Source: Saposhnikovia divaricata (Eukaryota > Streptophyta > Magnoliopsida > Apiales > Apiaceae). Taken from it: a stretch of DNA of 64,000 nucleotides. The DNA is taken from the NCBI GenBank assembly GCA_036435485.1, contig JAZHRN010000139.1:2480001-2544000 (forward strand), read 5' to 3'. How positions within the stretch are numbered: the first letter of the stretch is position 1; every line of letters starts with the position of its first letter. Both the position numbers and the translations under genes were made by a program. Below the pieces are notes generated by a model, which searched no databases, was not told the DNA's origin, and saw nothing but the letters and a program-made list of their open reading frames with translations. Below, piece after piece: positions 1-12,506 of the stretch.

Positions 1-3000
1 TCCTATGGGTTATTGGAATTCAACGAAATTTTATTTGGTTCCAGTCGGACCTGAATCGGGGCTGAAATGACTGAAACTCGGTTTTCGGATAATCCTCAAA
101 GGGGTTAGTACACGGGATATTGTTAAAAATCGAGTCGGACCATTTTATGGATATTTTTACATATTTTGTTCCTATGGGTTATTGGAATTCAATGAAATTT
201 TATTTGGTGCCATTCGGACCTGAATCGGGGCTGAAATGACTGAAACTCGGTTTTCGGATAATCCTGAAAGGGGTTAGTACACGGGATATTGTTAAAAATC
301 GAGTCGGACCATTTTATGGATATTTTTACATATTTCATTCCTATGGGTTATTGGAATTCAATGAAATTTTATTTGGTGCCAGTCGGACCTGAATCGGGGC
401 TGAAATGACTGAAACTCGGTTTTCGGATAATCCTCAAAGGGGTCAGTACACAGGATATTGTTAAAAATTGAGTCGGACCATTTTATGGATATTTTTACAT
501 ATTTTGTTCCTATGGGTTATTGGAATTCAACGCAATTTTATTTAACGAAGTTCAGACCAGAATCGGAGCTGATATGATCGAAACTCGGTTTTCGGAAACT
601 TCTCAAAAGGATTAGTACACGGGATATTGTTAAAAATCAAGTCGGACAATTTTGTGGATATTTTTATATATTTTGTTCCTATTGGTTATTGGAATTCAAT
701 GAAATTTTATTTGGTGCCATTCGGACCTGAATCGGGGCTGAAATGACTGAAACTCGGTTTTCGGATAATCCTCAAAGGGGTTAGTACACGGGATATTGTT
801 AAAAATCGAGTTGGACCATTTTATGGATATTTTTACATATTTTGTTCCTATGGGTTATTGGAATTCAACGAAATTTTATTTGGTGCCAGTCGGACCTGAA
901 TCGGGGCTGAAATGACTGAAACTCGGTTTTCGGATAATCCTCAAAGGGGTTAGTACACGGGATATTGTTAAAAATCGAGTCGGACCATTTTATGGATATT
1001 TTTACATATTTTGTTCCTATGGGTTATTGGAATTCAATGAAATTTTATTTGGTGCCATTCGGACCTGAATCGGGGCTGAAATGACTGAAACTCGGTTTTC
1101 GGATAATCCTGAAAGGGGTTAGTACACGGGATATTGTTAAAAATCGAGTCGGACCATTTTATGGATATTTTTACATATTTCGTTCCTATGGGTTATTGGA
1201 ATTCAACGAAATTTTATTTGGTGCCAGTCGGACCTGAATCGGGGCTGAAATGACTGAAACTCGGTTTTCGGATAATCCTGAAAGGGGTTAGTACACGGGA
1301 TATTGTTAAAAATCGAGTCGGACCATTTTATGGATATTTTTACATATTTTGTTCCTATGGGTTATTGGAAATCAACGCAATTTTATTTAACGAAGTTCGG
1401 ACCAGAATCGGAGCTGATATGATCGAAACTCGGTTTTCGGAAACTTCTCAAAAGGATTAGTACACGGGATATTGTTAAAAATCAAGTCGGACAATTTTGT
1501 GGATATTTTTACATATTTTGTTCCTATGGGTTATTGGAATTCAATGAAATTTTATTTGGTGCCATTCGGACCTGAATCGGGGCTGAAATGACTGAAACTC
1601 GGTTTTCGGATAATCCTGAAAGGGGTTAGTACAAGAGATATTGTTAAAAATCGAGTCGGACCATTTTATGGATATTTTTACATATTTTGTTCCTATGGGT
1701 TATTGGAATTCAACGAAATTTTATTTGGTGCCAATCGGACCTGAATCGGGGCTGAAATGACTGAAACTCGGTTTTCGGATAATCCTCAAAGGGGTTAGTA
1801 CACGGGATATTGTTAAAAATCGAGTCGGACCATTTTATGGATATTTTTAAATATTTTGTTCCTATGGGTTATTGGAATTCAACGAAATTTTATTTGGTGC
1901 CAGTCGGACCTGAATCGGGGCTGAAATGACTGAAACTCGGTTTTCGGATAATCCTCAAAGGGGTTAGTACACGGGATATTGTTAAAAATCGAGTCGGACC
2001 ATTTTATGGATATTTTTACATATTTTGTTCCTATGGGTTATTGGAATTCAATGAAATTTTATTTGGTGCCATTCGGACCTGAATCGGGGCTGAAATGACT
2101 GAAACTCGGTTTTCGGATAATCCTGAAAGGGGTTAGTACACGGGATATTGTTAAAAATCGAGTCGGACCATTTTATGGATATTTTTACATATTTCGTTCC
2201 TATGGGTTGTTGGAATTCAACGAAATTTTATTTGGTGCCAGTCGGACCTGAATCGGTGCTGAAATGACTGAAACTCGGTTTTCGGATAATCCTGAAAGGG
2301 GTTAGTACACGGGATATTGTTAAAAATCGAGTCGGACCATTTTATGGATATTTTTACATATTTTGTTCCTATGGGTTATTGGAATTCAACGCAATTTTAT
2401 TTAACGAAGTTCGGACCAGAATCGGAGCTGATATGATCGAAACTCGGTTTTCGGAAACTTCTCAAAAGGATTAGTACACGGGATATTGTTAAAAATCAAG
2501 TCGGACAATTTTGTGGATATTTTTACATATTTTGTTCCTATGGGTTATTGGAATTCAATGAAATTTTATTTGGTGCCATTCGGACCTGAATCGGGGCTGA
2601 AATGACTGAAACTCGGTTTTCGGATAATCCTGAAAGGGGTTAGTACAAGGGATATTGTTAAAAATCGAGTCGGACCATTTTATGGATATTTTTACATATT
2701 TTGTTCCTATGGGTTATTGGAATTCAACGAAATTTTATTTGGTGCCAATCGGACCTGAATCGGGGCTGAAATGACTGAAACTCGGTTTTCGGATAATCCT
2801 CAAAGGGGTTAGTACACGGGATATTGTTAAAAATCGAGTCGGACCATTTTATGGATATTTTTACATATTTTGTTCCTATGGGTTATTGGAATTCAACGCA
2901 ATTTTATTTAACGAAGTTCGGACCGGAATCGGAGCTAATATGATCGAAACTCGGTTTTCGGAAACTTCTCAAAGGGATTAGTACACGGGATATTGTTAAA

Positions 3001-4394
3001 AATCAAGTCGGACAATTTTGTGGATATTTTTACATATTTTGTTCATATGGGTTATTGGAATTCAATGAAATTTTATTTGGTGCCATTCGGACCTGAATCG
3101 GGGCTGAAATGACTGAAACTCGGTTTTCGGATAATCCTGAAAGGGGTTAGTACACGGGATATTGTTAAAAATCGAGTCGGACCATTTTATGGATATTTTT
3201 ACATATTTTGTTCCTATGGGTTATTGGAATTCAACGAAATTTTATTTGGTGCCAGTCGGACCTGAATCGGGGCTGAAATTACTGAAACTCGGTTTTCGGA
3301 TAATCCTGAAAGGGGTTAGTACACGGGATATTGTTAAAAATCGAGTAGGACCATTTTATGGATATTTTTACATATTTTGTTCCTATGGGTTATTGGAATT
3401 CAACGAAATTTTATTTGGTGCCAGTCGGACCTGAATCAGGGCTGAAATGACTGAAACTCGATTTTCGGATAATCCTCAAAGGGGTTAGTACACGGGATAT
3501 TGTTAAAAATCGAGTTGGACCATTTTATGGATATTTTTACATATTTTGTTCCTATGGGTTATTGGAATTCAACGCAATTTTATTTAACGAAGTTCGGACC
3601 AAAATCGGAGCTGATATGATCGAAACTCGGTTTTCGGAAACTTCTCAAAGGGATTAGTACACGGGATATTGTTAAAAATCAAGTCGGACAATTTTGTGGA
3701 TATTTTTACATATTTTGTTCCTATGGGTTATTGGAATTCAATGAAATTTTATTTGGTGCCATTCGGACCTGAATCGGGGCTGAAATGACTGAAACTCGGT
3801 TTTCGGATAATCCTGAAAGGGGTTAGTACACGGGATATTGTTAAAAATCGAGTCGGACCATTTTATGGATATTTTTACATATTTTGTTCCTATGGGTTAT
3901 TGGAATTCAACGCAATTTTATTTAACGAAGTTCGGACCGGAATCGGAGCTGATATGATCGAAACTCGGTTTTCGAAAACTTCTCAAAGGGATTAGTACAC
4001 GGGATATTGTTAAAAATCAAGTCGGACAATTTTGTGGATATTTTTACATATTTTGTTCCTATGGGTTATTGGAATTCAATGAAATTTTATTTGGTGCCAT
4101 TCGGACCTGAATCGGGGCTGAAATGACTGAAACTCGGTTTTCGGATAATCCTCAAAGGGGTTAGTACACGGGATATTGTTAAAAATCGAGTCGGACCATT
4201 TTATGGATATTTTTACATATTTTGTTCCTATGGGTTATTGGAATTCAACGAAATTTTATTTGGTGCCAGTCGGACCTGAATCGGGGCTGAAATGACTGAA
4301 ACTCGGTTTTCGGATAATCCTCAAAGGGGTTAGTACACGGGATATTGTTAAAAATCGAGTCGGACAATTTTATTGATATTTTTACATATTTTGT
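1..4394. repeat. Satellite, irregular monomer order
   Basis: Twenty-six monomers whose order by class is A B B C B A B A C B A A B A C B A C B A A C B C B A. No higher-order unit repeats cleanly over the whole stretch, although parts around 1015-2028 and 2029-3042 resemble each other at a 1014-bp offset. The monomer at 339 mixes a B start (CAATG) with an A-type GCCAGTCGG. At 3280 a G-to-T change removes a stop codon that is otherwise present in every monomer. This produces a spurious 90-codon reading frame and is not a gene. Confidence 0.85.
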
Positions 4395-7300
4395 TCCTAT
4401 GGGTTATTGGAATTCAATGAAATTTTATTTGGTGCCATTCGGACCTGAATCGGGGCTGAAATGACTGAAACTCGGTTTTCGGATAATCCTGAAAGGGGTT
4501 AGTACACGGGATATTGTTAAAAATCGAGTCAGACCATTTTATGGATATTTTTACATATTTCGTTCCTATGGGTTATTGGAATTCAACGAAATTTTATTTG
4601 GTGCCAGTCGGACCTGAATCGGGGCTGAAATGACTGAAACTCGGTTTTCGGATAATCCTCAAAGGGGTTAGTACACGGGATATTGTTAAAAATCGAGTCG
4701 GACCATTTTATGGATATTTTTACATATTTTGTTCCTATGGGTTATTGGAATTCAACGCAATTTTATTTAACGAAGTTCGGACCGGAATCGGAGCTGATAT
4801 GATCGAAACTCGGTTTTCGGAAACTTCTCAAAGGGATTAGTACACGGGATATTGTTAAAAATCAAGTCGGACAATTTTGTGGATATTTTTACATATTTTG
4901 TTCCTATGGGTTATTGGAATTCAATGAAATTTTATTTGGTGCCATTCTGACCTGAATCGGGGCTGAAATGACTGAAACTCGGTTTTCGGATAATCCCGAA
5001 AGGGGTTAGTACACGGGATATTGTTAAAAATTGAGTCGGACCATTTTATGGATATTTTTACATATTTTGTTCCTATGGGTTATTGGAATTCAACGAAATT
5101 TTATTTGGTGCCAGTCGGACCTGAATCGGGGCTGAAATGACTGAAACTCGGTTTTCGGATAATCCTCAAAGGGGTTAGTACACGGGATATTGTTAAAAAT
5201 CGAGTCGGACCATTTTATGGATATTTTTACATATTCTGTTCCAATGGGTTATTGGAATTCAACGCAATTTTATTTAACGAAGTTCGGACCGGAATCGGAG
5301 CTGATATGATCGAAACTCGGTTTTCGGAAACTTCTCAAAGGGATTAGTACACGGGATATTGTTAAAAATCAAGTCGGACAATTTTGTGGATATTTTTACA
5401 TATTTTGTTCCTATGGGTTATTGGAATTCAATGAAATTTTATTTGGTGCCATTCGGACCTGAATCGGGGCTGAAATGAGTGAAACTCGGTTTTCGGATAA
5501 TCCTCAAAGGGGTTAGTACACGGGATATTGTTAAAAATCGAGTCGGACCATTTTATGGATATTTTTACAGATTTTGTTCCTATGGGTTATTGGAATTCAA
5601 CGCAATTTAATTTAACGAAGTTCGGACCGGAATCGGTGCTGATATGATCGAAACTCGGTTTTCGGAATCTTCTCAAAGGGATTAGTACACGGGATATTGT
5701 TAAAAATCAAGTCGGACAATTTTGTGGATATTTTTACATATTTTGTTCCTATGGGTTATTGGAATTCAATGAAATTTTATTTGGTGACATTCGGACCTGA
5801 ATCGGGGCTGAAATGACTGAAACTCGGTTTTCGGATAATCCCGAAAGGGGTTAGTACACGGGATATTGTTAAAAATCGAGTCGGACCATTTTATGGATAT
5901 TTTTACATATTTTGTTCCTATGGGTTATTGGAATTCAACGAAATTATATTTGGTGCCAGTCGGACCTGAATCGGGGCTGAAATGACTGAAACTCGGTTTT
6001 CGGATAATCCTCAAAGGGGTTAGTACACGGGATATTGTTAAAAATCGAGTCGGACCATTTTATGGATATTTTTACATATTCTGTTCCTATGGGTTATTGG
6101 AATTCAACGCAATTTTATTTAACGAAGTTCGGACCGGAATCGGAGCTGATATGATCGAAACTCGGTTTTCGCAAACTTCTCAAAGGGATTAGTACACGGG
6201 ATATTGTTAAAAATCAAGTCGGACAATTTTGTGGATATTTTTACATATTTTGTTCCTATGGGTTATTGGAATTCAATGAAATTTTATTTGGTGCCATTCG
6301 GACCTGAATCGGGGCTGAAATGACTGAAACTCGGTTTTCGGATAATCCTGAAAGGGGTTAGTACACGGGATATTGTTAAAAATCGAGTCGGACCATTTTA
6401 TGGATATTTTTACATATTTTGTTCCTATGGGTTATTGGAATTCAACGCAATTTTATTTAACGAAGTTCGGACCGGAATCGGAGCTGATATGATCGAAACT
6501 CGGTTTTCGGAAACTTCTCAAAGGGATTAGTACACGGGATATTGTTAAAAATCAAGTCGGACAATTTTGTGGATATTTTTACATATTTTGTTCCTATGGG
6601 TTATTGGAATTCAATGAAATTTTATTTGGTGCCATTCGGACCTGAATCGGGGCTGAAATGACTGAAACTCGGTTTTCGGATAATCCTCAAAGGGGTTAGT
6701 ACACGGGATATTGTTAAAAATCGAGTCGGACCATTTTATGGATATTTTTACATATTTTGTTCCTATGGGTTATTGGAATTCAACGAAATTTTATTTGGTG
6801 CCAGTCGGACCTGAATCGGGGCTGAAATGACTGAAACTCGGTTTTCGGATAATCCTCAAAGGGGTTAGTACACGGGATATTGTTAAAAATCGAGTCGGAC
6901 AATTTTATTGATATTTTTACATATTTTGTTCCTATGGGTTATTGGAATTCAACGCAATTTTATTTAACGAAGTTCGGACCGGAATCGGAGCTGATATGAT
7001 CGAAACTCGGTTTTCGAAAACTTCTCAAAGGGATTAGTACACGGGATATTGTTAAAAATCAAGTCGGACAATTTTGTGGATATTTTTACATATTTTGTTC
7101 CTATGGGTTATTGGAATTCAATGAAATTTTATTTGGTGCCATTCGGACCTGAATCGGGGCTGAAATGACTGAAACTCGGTTTTCGGATAATCCTCAAAGG
7201 GGTTAGTACACGGGATATTGTTAAAAATCGAGTCGGACCATTTTATGGATATTTTTACATATTTTGTTCCTATGGGTTATTGGAATTCAACGAAATTTTA

Positions 7301-7436
7301 TTTGGTGCCAGTCGGACCTGAATCGGGGCTGAAATGACTGAAACTCGGTTTTCGGATAATCCTCAAAGGGGTTAGTACACGGGATATTGTTAAAAATCGA
7401 GTCGGACAATTTTATTGATATTTTTACATATTTTGT
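4395..7436. repeat. 15-mer higher-order repeat, copy 1 (18 monomers)
   Basis: First copy of a higher-order repeat with monomer order B A C B A C B C B A C B C B A, followed here by three extra monomers C B A (6930-7436). Private variants mark its positions: CAGACCATTT near 4531, TTTCGTTCC near 4558, CATTCTGACC near 4943, TTCTGTTCCAATGG near 5235, GAAATGAGTG near 5472, TTTACAGATTTTG near 5565, GTGACATTC near 5784, GAAATTATATTTGG near 5940 and TTTTCGCAAAC near 6167. The tail mark ACAATTTTATTGATA occurs both near 6899 and near 7406, so the extra trimer looks like a local duplication by unequal exchange. Length 3042 bp, exactly 18 x 169. Confidence 0.88.
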
Positions 7437-9971
7437 TCCTATGGGTTATTGGAATTCAATGAAATTTTATTTGGTGCCATTCGGACCTGAATCGGGGCTG
7501 AAATGACTGAAACTCGGTTTTCGGATAATCCTGAAAGGGGTTAGTACACGGGATATTGTTAAAAATCGAGTCAGACCATTTTATGGATATTTTTACATAT
7601 TTCGTTCCTATGGGTTATTGGAATTCAACGAAATTTTATTTGGTGCCAGTCGGACCTGAATCGGGGCTGAAATGACTGAAACTCGGTTTTCGGATAATCC
7701 TCAAAGGGGTTAGTACACGGGATATTGTTAAAAATCGAGTCGGACCATTTTATGGATATTTTTACATATTTTGTTCCTATGGGTTATTGGAATTCAACGC
7801 AATTTTATTTAACGAAGTTCGGACCGGAATCGGAGCTGATATGATCGAAACTCGGTTTTCGGAAACTTCTCAAAGGGATTAGTACACGGGATATTGTTAA
7901 AAATCAAGTCGGACAATTTTGTGGATATTTTTACATATTTTGTTCCTATGGGTTATTGGAATTCAATGAAATTTTATTTGGTGCCATTCTGACCTGAATC
8001 GGGGCTGAAATGACTGAAACTCGGTTTTCGGATAATCCCGAAAGGGGTTAGTACACGGGATATTGTTAAAAATTGAGTCGGACCATTTTATGGATATTTT
8101 TACATATTTTGTTCCTATGGGTTATTGGAATTCAACGAAATTTTATTTGGTGCCAGTCGGACCTGAATCGGGGCTGAAATGACTGAAACTCGGTTTTCGG
8201 ATAATCCTCAAAGGGGTTAGTACACGGGATATTGTTAAAAATCGAGTCGGACCATTTTATGGATATTTTTACATATTCTGTTCCAATGGGTTATTGGAAT
8301 TCAACGCAATTTTATTTAACGAAGTTCGGACCGGAATCGGAGCTGATATGATCGAAACTCGGTTTTCGGAAACTTCTCAAAGGGATTAGTACACGGGATA
8401 TTGTTAAAAATCAAGTCGGACAATTTTGTGGATATTTTTACATATTTTGTTCCTATGGGTTATTGGAATTCAATGAAATTTTATTTGGTGCCATTCGGAC
8501 CTGAATCGGGGCTGAAATGAGTGAAACTCGGTTTTCGGATAATCCTCAAAGGGTTTAGTACACGGGATATTGTTAAAAATCGAGTCGGACCATTTTATGG
8601 ATATTTTTACAGATTTTGTTCCTATGGGTTATTGGAATTCAACGCAATTTAATTTAACGAAGTTCGGACCGGAATCGGTGCTGATATGATCGAAACTCGG
8701 TTTTCGGAATCTTCTCAAAGGGATTAGTACACGGGATATTGTTAAAAATCAAGTCGGACAATTTTGTGGATATTTTTACATATTTTGTTCCTATGGGTTA
8801 TTGGAATTCAATGAAATTTTATTTGGTGACATTCGGACCTGAATCGGGGCTGAAATGACTGAAACTCGGTTTTCGGATAATCCCGAAAGGGGTTAGTACA
8901 CGGGATATTGTTAAAAATCGAGTCGGACCATTTTATGGATATTTTTACATATTTTGTTCCTATGGGTTATTGGAATTCAACGAAATTATATTTGGTGCCA
9001 GTCGGACCTGAATCGGGGCTGAAATGACTGAAACTCGGTTTTCGGATAATCCTCAAAGGGGTTAGTACACGGGATATTGTTAAAAATCGAGTCGGACCAT
9101 TTTATGGATATTTTTACATATTCTGTTCCTATGGGTTATTGGAATTCAACGCAATTTTATTTAACGAAGTTCGGACCGGAATCGGAGCTGATATGATCGA
9201 AACTCGGTTTTCGCAAACTTCTCAAAGGGATTAGTACACGGGATATTGTTAAAAATCAAGTCGGACAATTTTGTGGATATTTTTACATATTTTGTTCCTA
9301 TGGGTTATTGGAATTCAATGAAATTTTATTTGGTGCCATTCGGACCTGAATCGGGGCTGAAATGACTGAAACTCGGTTTTCGGATAATCCTGAAAGGGGT
9401 TAGTACACGGGATATTGTTAAAAATCGAGTCGGACCATTTTATGGATATTTTTACATATTTTGTTCCTATGGGTTATTGGAATTCAACGCAATTTTATTT
9501 AACGAAGTTCGGACCGGAATCGGAGCTGATATGATCGAAACTCGGTTTTCGGAAACTTCTCAAAGGGATTAGTACACGGGATATTGTTAAAAATCAAGTC
9601 GGACAATTTTGTGGATATTTTTACATATTTTGTTCCTATGGGTTATTGGAATTCAATGAAATTTTATTTGGTGCCATTCGGACCTGAATCGGGGCTGAAA
9701 TGACTGAAACTCGGTTTTCGGATAATCCTCAAAGGGGTTAGTACACGGGATATTGTTAAAAATCGAGTCGGACCATTTTATGGATATTTTTACATATTTT
9801 GTTCCTATGGGTTATTGGAATTCAACGAAATTTTATTTGGTGCCAGTCGGACCTGAATCGGGGCTGAAATGACTGAAACTCGGTTTTCGGATAATCCTCA
9901 AAGGGGTTAGTACACGGGATATTGTTAAAAATCGAGTCGGACAATTTTATTGATATTTTTACATATTTTGT
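7437..9971. repeat. 15-mer higher-order repeat, copy 2
   Basis: A 2535-bp unit (15 x 169) in the order B A C B A C B C B A C B C B A. It carries the same private marks as the previous copy at constant offsets: CCAATGG at 8283, GAAATGAGTG near 8515, TTTACAGATT near 8607, GTGACATTC near 8827 and TTTTCGCAAAC near 9209. It shares CATTCTGACC (near 7985) with copy 1 only, and the later copies read CATTCGGACC there. Copies 2 and 3 look nearly identical by eye, which points to recent amplification. Confidence 0.9.
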
Positions 9972-12506
9972 TCCTATGGGTTATTGGAATTCAATGAAAT
10001 TTTATTTGGTGCCATTCGGACCTGAATCGGGGCTGAAATGACTGAAACTCGGTTTTCGGATAATCCTGAAAGGGGTTAGTACACGGGATATTGTTAAAAA
10101 TCGAGTCAGACCATTTTATGGATATTTTTACATATTTCGTTCCTATGGGTTATTGGAATTCAACGAAATTTTATTTGGTGCCAGTCGGACCTGAATCGGG
10201 GCTGAAATGACTGAAACTCGGTTTTCGGATAATCCTCAAAGGGGTTAGTACACGGGATATTGTTAAAAATCGAGTCGGACCATTTTATGGATATTTTTAC
10301 ATATTTTGTTCCTATGGGTTATTGGAATTCAACGCAATTTTATTTAACGAAGTTCGGACCGGAATCGGAGCTGATATGATCGAAACTCGGTTTTCGGAAA
10401 CTTCTCAAAGGGATTAGTACACGGGATATTGTTAAAAATCAAGTCGGACAATTTTGTGGATATTTTTACATATTTTGTTCCTATGGGTTATTGGAATTCA
10501 ATGAAATTTTATTTGGTGCCATTCGGACCTGAATCGGGGCTGAAATGACTGAAACTCGGTTTTCGGATAATCCCGAAAGGGGTTAGTACACGGGATATTG
10601 TTAAAAATTGAGTCGGACCATTTTATGGATATTTTTACATATTTTGTTCCTATGGGTTATTGGAATTCAACGAAATTTTATTTGGTGCCAGTCGGACCTG
10701 AATCGGGGCTGAAATGACTGAAACTCGGTTTTCGGATAATCCTCAAAGGGGTTAGTACACGGGATATTGTTAAAAATCGAGTCGGACCATTTTATGGATA
10801 TTTTTACATATTCTGTTCCAATGGGTTATTGGAATTCAACGCAATTTTATTTAACGAAGTTCGGACCGGAATCGGAGCTGATATGATCGAAACTCGGTTT
10901 TCGGAAACTTCTCAAAGGGATTAGTACACGGGATATTGTTAAAAATCAAGTCGGACAATTTTGTGGATATTTTTACATATTTTGTTCCTATGGGTTATTG
11001 GAATTCAATGAAATTTTATTTGGTGCCATTCGGACCTGAATCGGGGCTGAAATGAGTGAAACTCGGTTTTCGGATAATCCTCAAAGGGGTTAGTACACGG
11101 GATATTGTTAAAAATCGAGTCGGACCATTTTATGGATATTTTTACAGATTTTGTTCCTATGGGTTATTGGAATTCAACGCAATTTAATTTAACGAAGTTC
11201 GGACCGGAATCGGTGCTGATATGATCGAAACTCGGTTTTCGGAATCTTCTCAAAGGGATTAGTACACGGGATATTGTTAAAAATCAAGTCGGACAATTTT
11301 GTGGATATTTTTACATATTTTGTTCCTATGGGTTATTGGAATTCAATGAAATTTTATTTGGTGACATTCGGACCTGAATCGGGGCTGAAATGACTGAAAC
11401 TCGGTTTTCGGATAATCCCGAAAGGGGTTAGTACACGGGATATTGTTAAAAATCGAGTCGGACCATTTTATGGATATTTTTACATATTTTGTTCCTATGG
11501 GTTATTGGAATTCAACGAAATTATATTTGGTGCCAGTCGGACCTGAATCGGGGCTGAAATGACTGAAACTCGGTTTTCGGATAATCCTCAAAGGGGTTAG
11601 TACACGGGATATTGTTAAAAATCGAGTCGGACCATTTTATGGATATTTTTACATATTCTGTTCCTATGGGTTATTGGAATTCAACGCAATTTTATTTAAC
11701 GAAGTTCGGACCGGAATCGGAGCTGATATGATCGAAACTCGGTTTTCGCAAACTTCTCAAAGGGATTAGTACACGGGATATTGTTAAAAATCAAGTCGGA
11801 CAATTTTGTGGATATTTTTACATATTTTGTTCCTATGGGTTATTGGAATTCAATGAAATTTTATTTGGTGCCATTCGGACCTGAATCGGGGCTGAAATGA
11901 CTGAAACTCGGTTTTCGGATAATCCTGAAAGGGGTTAGTACACGGGATATTGTTAAAAATCGAGTCGGACCATTTTATGGATATTTTTACATATTTTGTT
12001 CCTATGGGTTATTGGAATTCAACGCAATTTTATTTAACGAAGTTCGGACCGGAATCGGAGCTGATATGATCGAAACTCGGTTTTCGGAAACTTCTCAAAG
12101 GGATTAGTACACGGGATATTGTTAAAAATCAAGTCGGACAATTTTGTGGATATTTTTACATATTTTGTTCCTATGGGTTATTGGAATTCAATGAAATTTT
12201 ATTTGGTGCCATTCGGACCTGAATCGGGGCTGAAATGACTGAAACTCGGTTTTCGGATAATCCTCAAAGGGGTTAGTACACGGGATATTGTTAAAAATCG
12301 AGTCGGACCATTTTATGGATATTTTTACATATTTTGTTCCTATGGGTTATTGGAATTCAACGAAATTTTATTTGGTGCCAGTCGGACCTGAATCGGGGCT
12401 GAAATGACTGAAACTCGGTTTTCGGATAATCCTCAAAGGGGTTAGTACACGGGATATTGTTAAAAATCGAGTCGGACAATTTTATTGATATTTTTACATA
12501 TTTTGT
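9972..12506. repeat. 15-mer higher-order repeat, copy 3
   Basis: A 2535-bp unit with the same monomer order as copy 2. Marks recur exactly 2535 bp after those in copy 2: CCAATGG at 10818, TTTACAGATT near 11142 and GTGACATTC near 11362. The closing monomer again carries ACAATTTTATTGATA. Confidence 0.9.

Noticed and set aside
3162..3434. 90-codon open frame in the satellite
   Set aside because: It arises from one G-to-T change at 3280 that removes a stop present in other monomers. The translation is just two satellite monomers read through, with no start context or family likeness.
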